A DNA stretch of 64,000 nucleotides from Paenibacillus_E violae. GTDB lineage: Bacteria; Bacillota; Bacilli; Paenibacillales; NBRC-103111. Positions 8,765 to 17,607 of this stretch are shown piece by piece. Made by a program: the position numbers and the translations under genes. The notes under the pieces are model-generated. The model had not been told where the DNA came from and searched no databases. It worked only from the letters and a program-made list of their open reading frames with translations. The stretch's first letter is position 1. Each line of letters starts with the position of its first letter. The stretch lies in NCBI RefSeq assembly GCF_032461945.1, contig NZ_JAWCUD010000005.1, positions 186,001 to 250,000 of the forward strand, read 5' to 3'.

Positions 8765-9142
8765 ATGGCTTTCAAAACAGAATACGAATTCGAACTGCCT
8801 AGAGGATATGTCGATGAGAATGGTAACCTGCACAAAAGAGGCGTTATGCGCTTAGCGACAGCTGCAGATGAAATCCTGCCTATGCGTGATCAACGCGTTC
8901 AGCAAAACCCCGGTTATCTGACTATTATCTTGTTAACGCGTGTCATTACGAACCTTGGCGATCTGCGTGCTATTGATACAAGAGTCGTTGAGAAATTTTT
9001 TACGGCTGATCTCGCATTTTTGCAAAATTTTTATCGTCAAATTAATGAAATGGAAGTGCCGAGAGTGCACACGAGTTGTCCGAAATGTGAGCATGAGTTC
9101 GATGTGGACGTGTCTTTTTTGGACGAGATGGCGGGGGCATAA
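8765..9142 (+). CDS. Tail-assembly chaperone-like protein (phage Mu gp41-like) with zinc-knuckle motif
   Basis: 125 aa, strong AAGGAGG site. FELPRGYVDENGNLHKRG...MRLATAADEI and the LLTRVITNLGD helix resemble small phage tail-assembly proteins that act as chaperones for the length ruler. The C-terminus carries SCPKCEHEFDVDV, half of a possible zinc ribbon. The frame ends MAGA-TAA. At GCG GGG GCA TAA (9131-9142) a -1 slip would join it to the next reading frame, as in lambda G/GT. It belongs to the injection operon; the family call is moderate. Confidence 0.75.
   Translation: MAFKTEYEFELPRGYVDENGNLHKRGVMRLATAADEILPMRDQRVQQNPGYLTIILLTRVITNLGDLRAIDTRVVEKFFTADLAFLQNFYRQINEMEVPRVHTSCPKCEHEFDVDVSFLDEMAGA
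9131..9142 (+). promoter_or_regulatory. Candidate -1 ribosomal frameshift site
   Basis: The zero frame reads GCG GGG GCA TAA. A run of five G lets the glycine tRNA on GGG (9134-9136) re-pair on GGG at 9133-9135, immediately before the stop. The next conserved frame has no ATG, GTG or TTG between its last upstream stop (TGA at 9094-9096) and the first conserved residues. A homopolymer sequencing error is the main alternative. Confidence 0.6.
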
Positions 9143-9342
9143 CCGGATATCCCATTGACAAGATCTATGAGGAAGCGGGCTTTATTGCTTACTATTTTCA
9201 TTGGACGCATGATGAAATCATGTCAATGGAACACAAGGAGCGCCGAACGTGGTGTGAGGAAATTTCCCGCATCAACCGCAATTTGAATGACGAGGGTAAA
9301 AAGCAGCCTGACAATCCGTTTGATGTGTTCGGTAAGAGGTGA
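9139..9342 (+). CDS. DUF6760-like small eCIS reading frame, probably made by frameshift
   Basis: The frame reads ITGYPIDKIYEEAGFIAYYF, then HWTHDEIMSMEHKERRTWCE and EISRINRNLN, ending KR-TGA at 9342. From memory this matches the short DUF6760 family found in eCIS loci (GYPL..LYEEVAFIAYHFHW). No ordinary start codon precedes the conserved block. The first ATG (about 9220) would remove GYPIDKIYEEAGFIAYYFHW. It lies in the -1 frame relative to the preceding chaperone gene and begins exactly at its stop, so a chaperone-DUF6760 fusion is the simplest reading; initiation at ATA 9139 is an alternative. It is followed 7 bp later by the second tube gene. Confidence 0.7.
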   Translation: MTGYPIDKIYEEAGFIAYYFHWTHDEIMSMEHKERRTWCEEISRINRNLNDEGKKQPDNPFDVFGKR

Positions 9343-9349
9343 GTAACAA

Positions 9350-9793
9350 GTGAAAATATCCAAACCGCATAATGTTGGCAGCGCATTTCGATTTGTAGTA
9401 GAGCTTGACGGGCTGATCGTTGGAGGTTTCTCTGAAGTGACCGGCATGAAGTCGGAGACGGAGGTAAAGCCGTTATGGGAAGGTGGCGTCAATTCGCACC
9501 CCCACTACATGATCGAACATACGAAGTATCCGAACATTGTGCTCAAAAGAGGCATCACCAATTCCAGTGAACTGTGGGATTGGTACGATAGCGTTACTCA
9601 AGGCAAAATCAAACGAAAAAACGGCTCCATTATCCTGCATAATCAGGCGGGAACGGAGATGTGCCGTTGGAATTTCTTTGGGGCCTTTCCCGTGAAATGG
9701 AACGGACCGGATTTGAACGCCACCAGCGGAAGTGTAGCAATCGAGTCTATCGAGCTGGTACATGAAGGTTTGAAGACGATTTTTAAAAAGTAA
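9350..9793 (+). CDS. Inner tube protein 2 (Pvc5/Afp5-like)
   Basis: 147 aa from a GTG start behind GAGGTGA. It is a second gp19-like protein: VGSAFRFVVELDGLIVGGFSEVTG, YPNIVLKRGITNSSELWDWY, GKIKRKNGSIILHNQAGTE and the C-terminal SVAIESIELVHEGLK. In Afp/PVC the second tube paralogue forms the first ring at the baseplate, adapting hub to tube. The position just ahead of the baseplate genes supports that role here. Confidence 0.9.
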   Translation: MKISKPHNVGSAFRFVVELDGLIVGGFSEVTGMKSETEVKPLWEGGVNSHPHYMIEHTKYPNIVLKRGITNSSELWDWYDSVTQGKIKRKNGSIILHNQAGTEMCRWNFFGAFPVKWNGPDLNATSGSVAIESIELVHEGLKTIFKK

Positions 9794-9835
9794 AGAAGAC
9801 GCAAGTTAACGCCACAACGCTTAGGGGGATTGTTT

Positions 9836-12800
9836 ATGAAATCTCGACAATCAAATAAACCCCAGGTGAAGAGGAAAAAGGCCAAGAAAGCTATTTGGCA
9901 GACTTCGACGGCGAACAGCAGCTCCGCAGGTCGTACAGCAAGGGAATCCAATCAATTTGCGACAGGGATTGTTGGCAAATATGGTTTTTGGCGAAACAAC
10001 TATTTAGGATTGCTAGCCCTTATTTTTAAACAAAATGGGAAACACACCCGCAAACAATTAGCGGCATTAACAGATCCGAGTGATCGAGCATGGGTTATCC
10101 AGTTGGAAATGCTTTTGCAAAGTTTGCAGCATCCGGAATCGGCACCGCTCATCACGAAGCAACAAACCATTCGTCAGATTGAGCAACTTATGACGAATGC
10201 CGGATATAAGGTTCCGGCAGCCCAAGCGTTATCGCACAGATCTTCAAGTCCATTGGATGCAACTACGGCTCATTTGCAAGATGAGCAGCCGACTGAGAAG
10301 CCGGTTAAGAAGAGAGGGCGCAAAAGCAAAAAGCAGCTCGAAACGAAGTCATCCGTTAACCATATAAATGATCCGCAAATGATCCCTGAATTTTCGCATG
10401 AGAAAAGGATCAAACCTGAATTAATTAATCACGTTAATAAAGGAAGCTTACCGTTAATCAACCGCTCGATTGGGCAGATTGCTGCTTCGATAGGGATGGT
10501 TGGCAGCAACCGGCGTCCGATGCCGGAACAGCAGTCGCAAGTGGTAAGCAGACATCAACATACAACTCAAAATATCAACATACAGCTTAAAAACATCCAC
10601 CTTTCTCATAGAAATGTCTTCCATGAAAAAGGAGATCAGTCTGCAACTCGCACTGGTTTGAATAATGCAGCTAAGACCAGTCATATTAACGTGGCTAATC
10701 ATGTAGAGGCTATTCAACAAACCTCGCGTTTACTCGAACAGTTTCAAGAGGGCAAGTCATCTGTGGGAGTTTTGGAAAAACAAGGTGCTGCTTCTTTTAC
10801 TGTGCCGAGTGTAAGGGTAAGTTCGAGTGCAAATGGAAGTGTAAATGCAAGTAAAAATGCAAATACAAATGCAAATACAATTGCAAGTTCCGGTCAGCCT
10901 TCTGTTTTGCAGATAGCCAAACAATATTTAAATGGCGTAGTTCAGCCTCGGTTGGTCAGTAAGATGCAGCATCAGCAGGCATTTGAAGACGTGGCAACTA
11001 CAAGCTTATCGGCATCGTTTCCAAAATCACTGCCAAAGCTTGGTGAAGGCCCCTTTTCGACAGGGACAGCACCGGCTACCGTACAATTTATCAATAGTTT
11101 GCTAGTAAGGAACGCTTCACAGGAGGCGGCAGCTGCGGCTTCAATAGATTCAATTCCGACATCTCGTGGAAGCGATGTGAGAGTGGAGCGCAAACCTGAG
11201 GCTTCAACATCCAAAGGTTTCCTGACAGCGAGTAAGGTTCCTGTTGCGATCAATGCGTCTCGCTTAACATCAACCATTCCCTTTGCTATGCACGCAACAG
11301 CTAATTTAACTGCAAGCGCTGAAGCTTGGGGAGGCGCGTCGAGTTCACAACGTGTGTGGCGAAAGCCACAAGGACAAGAGCAAGCACGGATGGATGCACA
11401 AGTTCAAGCGCAAGAGCAAACACGCATGCAGGAACGATTGGAGATGCAGGTGCTTGAACGCGAGAAAGTGCGGGTGCAGGAGCAAGAGCGGCAGGAACAG
11501 GAAAAACAACAACAGCTGCAACAACAAGAGCAAGATCAGGCTAAAGAACATGAGAGAGTGCTTGCCCAGCAGAGTGTAATTAATCAGCATGCCGCACAGC
11601 TTCAGGAGCAATTGCAGAGTTTGCAAGAGCAAATGAGTCAGGGGGATGAGGCTCAGAATCAGCAGAATCAGGCCGAAACCAATTGGCAAGTTAGCATAAG
11701 CGATCAAGAGCAGGGTGTTGTTCGGGATCATCGACTAGCGCAAGAGCAAGAGCGCGCGAGAGATCAACAGAGGTTGCAAGAGCAAGAGAGAACGCTAGAT
11801 CAACAGAGGTTGCAAGAGCAAGAGAGAACACTAGAGCAGCAGAGAGTACAAGAGCAAGAGAGAACGCAAGAGCAGCAGGGAGTGCAAGAGCAAGAAAGAG
11901 CACAAGAGCAGCAGGGAGTGCAAGAGCAAGAAAGAGCACAAGAGCAGCAGAAAGCACAAGAGCAAGAAAAAGCTCAAGAGCAACAGAGAGCCGAAGAGTT
12001 AGAGAAAACACAAGAGCTACAAAGCGTGCAGGAGCAAGAGAAAGCTCGGAATTTAGTGCAAATTGATGTGCAAACGGAAGCTCTTCAGCAAGGAAACAGG
12101 CAGCGGTCTAAACAAGTGTTGAATCATGCAGATGATGATCCGACGGTTAGGCAGAGAAATAGTGAGTCAAGGAATGTCGGAGCAATTTTCAGGAATGGGA
12201 AGCTCACTGACGAAGTAAGCGCAGTTCACCAAATGGTACGCACAGCGGGCAAAATGGGACAGCGTTCCATAATGGAGCACCCCGAGCAGCCTATCGTTAA
12301 TCATGAGATTGGACACAAGCTTATTCATAGAAAGCCCAGCGCCATGGAAAATGGTGCAGAAGCAGCTGTGAAAATCCAAAGCAATGAAAAAGTGCTGCAG
12401 CAGCTTCTCCATAAACAAAGACAGCAATCTTCTAATGATTCAATTGTTGGAAGTACATATACAAACCCTAATCTTTTGATTAGAGATAGATCAGATAGAA
12501 TTGATTTTACCGCCATGACGACTCACAAACCGCGAATGTTGCGGGGGGAGAGCAATCAGCGGAAGCATGAGATGACTCATGTTGAGAACAGACAGCTGAT
12601 TAGTCAACCAAGCCAAATGGGTAGGCCAATGGATTCGGTGAAACAAGTCGGGGGAAGTCGACCTAAAGCGGGGGATATTGTATCCTCAGGACAAGGTGTA
12701 TACCAACCTTCAAACATAACTTCTGAGATATCTGCAAATATAGCTAAAAAGGCTGAAAACAGCGTAGCGAAATTGGGTTCAGCAAGTCCGCTTGACGGTT

Positions 12801-14635
12801 ACCGTGCTAGTCTGCAAGCAAGTACGCGACTTCAGGAGGCAGAGCGCATTTTCCGCTCTCCAGCAAGTAATGAACGAAGCAGCGCCCATCTCGAACAGCA
12901 TGTCGAAAACCAAGTGGCTGAGCGCGATGCTGATGTTGTGCAAAGCACCTTATCGCCTGTCAACTTAGCTTCTGAGATATCTGCAAAAATCGCAGAATCC
13001 AGTATCTCGAAAATAGGTTCCATGTTTACCGAGATGTCGGCAATCAATGATGGAAATAGATGGAATGGACGCATAGTCGATGAAAATCCTGAACGATCCG
13101 CTGAAGGTATTAGGTCAGGTCAGGCAAGAGGATCAAATACTTTCGGAAGGATTGTTGAAAGGATTTTCCGTAAACCGGCTGAGCAGCCAACCGATTCATC
13201 ATTACCCCATGAACAAGCTGGACGCAGCCAATTAATAGTGGACTCAAGTGAAATAGGATCGAATGATTGGACTCAAAACGGCCGGTCTTCGGGAGATTTT
13301 GCAGCTGAGATTGCTTCCAAAATAACGGAGAACAGCTTGAAAAGCATGGGGCCAAGTCTTGCACCGGCAGCAGCGGCAATAGGGATACTGCGGAACAGGC
13401 AAGCAGATACAGTATTGGTACAGCAGTCACCGGTATCGGCTGTCCAAGCCATTTGGAGACAAAGAGAGGGACAGTCTTCTCTGGATAGAAAAATGGAACC
13501 GGAAAGCATTAGCCGTACAGTGTACGTTAAAGAATTTATAGAAACAGCAGCTACAGCTGCAAGCGACTCATCTCCTGGAATCGTTCGGAGAAGACCCTCC
13601 AGTGCCGCTAGAGAATTGGAAACTTCAGTTTCAATGGTAGGTAGAGCGACCAAAGGTTCACCGGATGAGCGAGCTTCAACTAGCCTAGGCCGAGTAGAGA
13701 CGTTAGGCTCAAATCTGGTGGATGCAAGCAGATCAACCGAAGTGCATCGACTAATGGAAGCGGAGGCACGTGCGAAGCTTCAACTGCAGGCAGGGAGCGC
13801 AATGCAATCGCGGAAGCAGCCTGCCATGGGAGTTAGGCGCGGTGCGCAAGTGGAGCACATTCAGCGGCAAACCATAGCCGCTGAAAGCGAACGCGCGCTG
13901 CGCGCAAGATCTGGTTCGCTCAATCAGTCGGAAGCCGGCAGCTTCCTGTCTGATTCCGCAGAGCGAACCATCAGGGCCATGAGCGCGCTGGAAGAAGCGC
14001 GCGCTCAGGCGGAGCAGCCCGCTGCCGCTTCGCGGGCAGCGGCAAGAGCAGACGCGCGCACGCCCCGCGCGTCGATGGCTCGCCAGCCCGCCAGCATGAC
14101 ACCGCGTGTCATGCCGCTGCTGGCGAGCAGCGCAGGAGCGCGCATCGCTGCTCCTGCGGGAAACGCTGCGGCTTCGCCTGCCGCAGCGGTACACCTCCTG
14201 CCCGCCCACGGGACGGGCAGCTTCACACAGGCGGCTGCCCTAGGCAGAGCCGCCGCCAGCACCGGCGCCCCGCAAGCGGGCGGCGCGCCAAGCACCCTGC
14301 TGCCTAGCTTAGGCAGCATCGCATCTGCGAGGCAGGAGCACCTGGCCTCGCACCTGCCAACGCTGGAGCACAAGCAGGCTCCAGCGGCTCCTGTACCGAA
14401 CAGCGCGTTGGCGGATGCCCCGCTGGAGATGGACTGGCTGCGCACCAAAGCGAGCGCAGACGAGGCCCAAACCCCGGCGGCGCCGGTTCCACAAGCGCCG
14501 CCGGAGCTGAGCAGCGAGCAGCTGCAGGAGCTCATAAAGCAGATTCCGCAGCTGGATGTCACGAAGATTGCGGATAAGGTATTCCGCGAAATCGAGAAAA
14601 GAATGAAGTTCGAACAGCAGCGGCGTGGACTTTAA
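9836..14635 (+). CDS. Giant repeat-rich eCIS protein, candidate tape measure
   Basis: 1599 aa from ATG 9836, seven bases after AGGGGG. The layout is a basic N-terminus, a small folded-looking region (about residues 35-125), a long low-complexity part, a Q/E/R-rich coiled coil at about 510-750, three loose copies of SEISA-IA-----S--K-GS (12715-13360), then an Ala/Pro-rich, much more GC-rich tail (13750-14480) and the ending KIADKVFREIEKRMKFEQQR. I recall that ending from small eCIS proteins lying before the LysM gene. No other ruler (Pvc14-like) gene is seen in the operon, so a tape-measure role is inferred from size and coiled coil. Cargo-handling is an alternative. Confidence 0.6.
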   Translation: MKSRQSNKPQVKRKKAKKAIWQTSTANSSSAGRTARESNQFATGIVGKYGFWRNNYLGLLALIFKQNGKHTRKQLAALTDPSDRAWVIQLEMLLQSLQHPESAPLITKQQTIRQIEQLMTNAGYKVPAAQALSHRSSSPLDATTAHLQDEQPTEKPVKKRGRKSKKQLETKSSVNHINDPQMIPEFSHEKRIKPELINHVNKGSLPLINRSIGQIAASIGMVGSNRRPMPEQQSQVVSRHQHTTQNINIQLKNIHLSHRNVFHEKGDQSATRTGLNNAAKTSHINVANHVEAIQQTSRLLEQFQEGKSSVGVLEKQGAASFTVPSVRVSSSANGSVNASKNANTNANTIASSGQPSVLQIAKQYLNGVVQPRLVSKMQHQQAFEDVATTSLSASFPKSLPKLGEGPFSTGTAPATVQFINSLLVRNASQEAAAAASIDSIPTSRGSDVRVERKPEASTSKGFLTASKVPVAINASRLTSTIPFAMHATANLTASAEAWGGASSSQRVWRKPQGQEQARMDAQVQAQEQTRMQERLEMQVLEREKVRVQEQERQEQEKQQQLQQQEQDQAKEHERVLAQQSVINQHAAQLQEQLQSLQEQMSQGDEAQNQQNQAETNWQVSISDQEQGVVRDHRLAQEQERARDQQRLQEQERTLDQQRLQEQERTLEQQRVQEQERTQEQQGVQEQERAQEQQGVQEQERAQEQQKAQEQEKAQEQQRAEELEKTQELQSVQEQEKARNLVQIDVQTEALQQGNRQRSKQVLNHADDDPTVRQRNSESRNVGAIFRNGKLTDEVSAVHQMVRTAGKMGQRSIMEHPEQPIVNHEIGHKLIHRKPSAMENGAEAAVKIQSNEKVLQQLLHKQRQQSSNDSIVGSTYTNPNLLIRDRSDRIDFTAMTTHKPRMLRGESNQRKHEMTHVENRQLISQPSQMGRPMDSVKQVGGSRPKAGDIVSSGQGVYQPSNITSEISANIAKKAENSVAKLGSASPLDGYRASLQASTRLQEAERIFRSPASNERSSAHLEQHVENQVAERDADVVQSTLSPVNLASEISAKIAESSISKIGSMFTEMSAINDGNRWNGRIVDENPERSAEGIRSGQARGSNTFGRIVERIFRKPAEQPTDSSLPHEQAGRSQLIVDSSEIGSNDWTQNGRSSGDFAAEIASKITENSLKSMGPSLAPAAAAIGILRNRQADTVLVQQSPVSAVQAIWRQREGQSSLDRKMEPESISRTVYVKEFIETAATAASDSSPGIVRRRPSSAARELETSVSMVGRATKGSPDERASTSLGRVETLGSNLVDASRSTEVHRLMEAEARAKLQLQAGSAMQSRKQPAMGVRRGAQVEHIQRQTIAAESERALRARSGSLNQSEAGSFLSDSAERTIRAMSALEEARAQAEQPAAASRAAARADARTPRASMARQPASMTPRVMPLLASSAGARIAAPAGNAAASPAAAVHLLPAHGTGSFTQAAALGRAAASTGAPQAGGAPSTLLPSLGSIASARQEHLASHLPTLEHKQAPAAPVPNSALADAPLEMDWLRTKASADEAQTPAAPVPQAPPELSSEQLQELIKQIPQLDVTKIADKVFREIEKRMKFEQQRRGL
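11738..12050 (+). repeat. In-frame tandem coding repeats (QEQER-xx-EQQ)
   Basis: About ten near-identical units of roughly 30 bp, built from CAAGAGCAAGAGAGAAC and AGCAGCAG variants, encode LQEQERTLDQQR, VQEQERTQEQQG and similar units inside the giant gene. Adjacent units are often nearly identical in DNA, so the array is young and probably changes copy number, which would change coiled-coil length. Confidence 0.8.
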
Positions 14636-14684
14636 ATTTTAACCATAACAGTTTACATAGAAGAAGAGGAAAGGACTGACACCT

Positions 14685-15311
14685 GTGGCACTCAAGAAAG
14701 CAATGATTATCGTAGACAAGGGAAACAGCAAAGAGAATGTGCAAGTTTTGTTTAATCCGGGTGAGTATACACTTGATACGAGCAACAGCTATTCTTGGAA
14801 TACGGTGCCGGGTCTGTCCATGCCTATCGGCCAATTCGTGAGCGGTGGGACGACCACGCTCTCCATGGATTTTTATTTTGACACCTACGAAAAAGGGACC
14901 GACGTCCGTGAATATACGAAGAAAATATCCGGTCTGTTAGATGTAGAGAAGGAACTGCATGCGCCTCCGATTTGCCGGTTTGTCTGGGGGTCTCTGGACT
15001 TCAAAGGCGTTGTCGAAAAGGTGAATCAACAATTCACCATGTTCCTCGATACGGGAGTGCCGGTTCGTGCCAAACTGAAGGTTACCTTTCGTTCTTGGCA
15101 CACGAAGAAAGAGCAGCTGCAGACCATTCCCCGCCACTCGGCGGACCGAACGAAACAGAAGATGTTGAAGCAAGGGGAGCAGCTATGGATGATTGCCGCC
15201 CACGAATATGAAGATCCCAGCTTATGGCGGGAAATTGCCAAAGCCAATCAGATCGATAATCCGCTAAAAGTTGTAACGGGACGACGTATTGCAGTCCCAA
15301 GATTGGACTGA
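14685..15311 (+). CDS. LysM-containing baseplate adaptor (Pvc7/Afp7-like)
   Basis: 208 aa from GTG 14685. The N-terminal part (ALKKAMIIVDKGNS, VQVLFNPGEYTLDTSNSYSW, TTLSMDFYFDTYEKGTDVR) is the family that joins tube to hub. The C-terminal 50 residues are a LysM fold: QLWMIAAHEYEDPSLWREIA, KANQIDNPLKVVTGRRIAVP. In Afp and PVC the LysM protein holds tube and spike together; peptidoglycan contact is possible but not needed. The stop precedes the next ATG by only 4 bp, so the two are translationally coupled. Confidence 0.9.
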   Translation: MALKKAMIIVDKGNSKENVQVLFNPGEYTLDTSNSYSWNTVPGLSMPIGQFVSGGTTTLSMDFYFDTYEKGTDVREYTKKISGLLDVEKELHAPPICRFVWGSLDFKGVVEKVNQQFTMFLDTGVPVRAKLKVTFRSWHTKKEQLQTIPRHSADRTKQKMLKQGEQLWMIAAHEYEDPSLWREIAKANQIDNPLKVVTGRRIAVPRLD

Positions 15312-15315
15312 TCCG

Positions 15316-16407
15316 ATGGCGACTCTAAGCTTGGAATCCAGTACATTCACCTACGATGATTTAGCTAAGAAGTACAAAGAGTTTTTCGCGCCAGCTTATT
15401 TAATTACAGTTGATGGGGCGAAACTTTCTGATAATGTAGCCATATCCACGATACGCGTGGAAACTTCGATTGATGGAACGGCGGATTCTTTTTCATTCCG
15501 AATTACGAACGCTTATGATGTGACGAATAATGATTTTCAGTGGCTATCGGATTTTACATTAGGGAAAGCCATCGATATCAGTCTTGGTTATGTGGATAAA
15601 TTCACACCGGTTTTTACTGGATTTATCACATCCGTCGTTGTTGATTTCCCAGAGGACGGCTCACCCGGTCTCATTGTACGAGGGATGGATTTCTCGTATT
15701 TGATGATGAAGGGGACGAAGTCCCGCTCGTGGAACAAAAAGAAATATAGCGATATTGTAGAGGAAATCGCCAAGACCTATGGTGCCAAAGTTCATGTTGA
15801 TGCAACGACGACGGAATATCCGGTGATTGCGCAAAGCCAGATCAATGACTTTCATTTTATTCAAAATTTAGCTAATTTGGTCAACTATGATTTCTTCGTT
15901 GTAGGAAAGAACTTGTATTTCCGCAAGCCGTTAACCGAGATGTCGCCTGTAATGACGCTGGAAATGGGCAAAACGTTGAACAACTTAACCATCGACATGA
16001 ATCTTGCCGAGCAGATCACCAGCGTGAAAGTACGGGCATGGGATAACAAAGAACTGAAAGTGATCGAAGGAGAGTCGGCCACCATTGCGAAGCTTGGCAG
16101 TAATTCCAAGACTGGCAAAGATATACTCGCAGCCAAAGGGGATTTCGTCGAGCATGTTTATACGAATGTTACCTCTGTGGAGGAGGCCAAAACGTATGCC
16201 AGTGCCTTGTTGAACAGACGAGCGATGAAGCTGATCAGTGGTTCAGGAGAATGTATCGGCATCCCGGAAATTAGGGCAGGACGGTATATCAAGCTTGGTG
16301 GTGTAGGCAAAAAGTTTGATCAGCCCTATTACGTGACCGGCGCTACGCACCTGATTAATGATGACGGTTATACGACGCGCTTTCAGATAGGAGGGAATGC
16401 AGTCTAA
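15316..16407 (+). CDS. Baseplate hub protein (gp27/late-control D-like)
   Basis: 363 aa from ATG 15316; the frame opens further upstream but overlaps the LysM gene. Fold cues of the gp27/VgrG N-terminal hub include the paired barrels FTPVFTGFITSVVVDFPEDG, GLIVRGMDFSYLMMKG, SQINDFHFIQNLANLVNYDF, LYFRKP, the AEQITSVKVRAWDNK strand and the closing RAGRYIKLGGVGKKFDQPYY. A trimer is expected to sit at the tube mouth above the spike. In PVC/Afp, hub and spike are one protein (Pvc8); here they are two genes sharing one base. Confidence 0.9.
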   Translation: MATLSLESSTFTYDDLAKKYKEFFAPAYLITVDGAKLSDNVAISTIRVETSIDGTADSFSFRITNAYDVTNNDFQWLSDFTLGKAIDISLGYVDKFTPVFTGFITSVVVDFPEDGSPGLIVRGMDFSYLMMKGTKSRSWNKKKYSDIVEEIAKTYGAKVHVDATTTEYPVIAQSQINDFHFIQNLANLVNYDFFVVGKNLYFRKPLTEMSPVMTLEMGKTLNNLTIDMNLAEQITSVKVRAWDNKELKVIEGESATIAKLGSNSKTGKDILAAKGDFVEHVYTNVTSVEEAKTYASALLNRRAMKLISGSGECIGIPEIRAGRYIKLGGVGKKFDQPYYVTGATHLINDDGYTTRFQIGGNAV

Positions 16408-17132
16408 TGTTTAAACTTCCCGATATCACCCTAGGCGGTGTTGCCAACTTCGCCTCCCAGAAAATCGGCGGTGTGATGGTCGCGGTTGTGACCAACAATA
16501 ACGATCCCGATAAGCTTGGGCGGGTGAAGCTGAAGCTGCCCCTGCAAGAAACGGAAACCGAAACGGATTGGGTTCGCATTGCCACGATGATGGGCGGCAA
16601 GGAGATGGGCAGTCTTTTTATCCCGGAAGTGAATGACGAAGTGTTAGTCGCTTTCCATCTCGGGGAGCTGCGTCAGCCTTTCGTGATCGGCATGTTGTGG
16701 AATCCGAAGAACAAACCGCCGGCGCCGGCGGAGAAGAACGATCTGCGGATGATCAAATCGCGTTCAGGCCATGAACTATCTTTCAATGATAAAAGCGGTG
16801 ACGAGAGCATCACGATCAAGACCAAAAAAGGCCAAATCATTGAGTTGAAGGATAAGGACGATAGCATTTCAATTGCCGATCAGAGCGGGAATAATAAGAT
16901 TTTGATCAAAGGCGGATCGGCTAATGAGATTTCGGTTGTCAGCCAAACGTCCAAAATTACCCTTAACGCCAAAGGCGATGTAGCCATTGAAAGCTCAAAA
17001 GAAATCAAAATTAAATCAACGCAAATTAACATAGAAGCCTCCGCAACGATGGCTCTTAAAGCAGGGGCTACACTGGATTTGAAGTCAGACGGCATTATTA
17101 ATATCAAAGGCAGTATGGTCAAAATCAACTAA
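16407..17132 (+). CDS. Spike protein (gp5/VgrG-like OB fold and beta helix)
   Basis: 241 aa; its ATG overlaps the hub stop (TAATG). Residues about 20-100 form the gp5 OB domain: VAVVTNNNDPDKLGRVKLKL, TDWVRIATMMGG, GSLFIPEVNDEVLVAFHLGE, PFVIGMLWN. The rest is a repetitive beta helix (SITIKTKKGQIIELKDKDDS, EIKIKSTQINIEASATMALK) that ends without lysozyme or effector domain. No PAAR tip gene was found in the operon, so this helix may be the bare tip. Confidence 0.92.
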   Translation: MFKLPDITLGGVANFASQKIGGVMVAVVTNNNDPDKLGRVKLKLPLQETETETDWVRIATMMGGKEMGSLFIPEVNDEVLVAFHLGELRQPFVIGMLWNPKNKPPAPAEKNDLRMIKSRSGHELSFNDKSGDESITIKTKKGQIIELKDKDDSISIADQSGNNKILIKGGSANEISVVSQTSKITLNAKGDVAIESSKEIKIKSTQINIEASATMALKAGATLDLKSDGIINIKGSMVKIN

Positions 17133-17150
17133 ACCAAGGAGCGTGGACGG

Positions 17151-17552
17151 ATGTCGGAAGCATTTTTGGGGCGAGGCTGGAAATTCCCGATTCAAGTCGA
17201 CCCTGCGACAGGGCGAATTCGGATGTCCGAATATGAGGAAGACATTGCTGAAGCGATCCGCGTTATTTTGGGCACCACCCAGGGAGAACGGGTGATGCGT
17301 CCGAGCTTTGGCTGCGGCGTGCAGGAGTTTATTTTTGGCTTAACGGACGATACCTCCCTGCATCTGCTGGAAAGCAATATCCAGGAGGCGATTCGCAATT
17401 GGGAGCCGAGGGTCCATGAGGTGGATGTGAAGGCTGTGCCGGAAGCGGATGATCCGGGTAAAGTCATGATTCGCATCTCGTATCTGGTGCGTACGACGAA
17501 TAACTTGTTTAACCAAGTGTATCCTTTTTACTTATACGAAGGTTCGAAATAG
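17151..17552 (+). CDS. Baseplate wedge protein (gp25-like, Pvc9/Afp9-like)
   Basis: 133 aa behind AAGGAG. It shows the gp25 signature: FLGRGWKFPIQVDPATGRI, EDIAEAIRVILGTTQGERVM, RPSFGCGVQEFIF. It is expected in the baseplate ring, where it triggers sheath polymerisation from the inner wedge. Short gaps on both sides place it in the same transcript as the spike and baseplate J-like genes. Confidence 0.95.
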   Translation: MSEAFLGRGWKFPIQVDPATGRIRMSEYEEDIAEAIRVILGTTQGERVMRPSFGCGVQEFIFGLTDDTSLHLLESNIQEAIRNWEPRVHEVDVKAVPEADDPGKVMIRISYLVRTTNNLFNQVYPFYLYEGSK

Positions 17553-17607
17553 AAAGAGGCAGCGGAAACGATGATCATACGTGCAAGAGAGGAGGTGGAG
17601 CTGAGCG

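Noticed and set aside
14005..14562. 185-codon Cys/Ala/Ser-rich minus ORF
   Set aside because: Reverse of the GC-rich tail of the giant eCIS gene; composition artefact.
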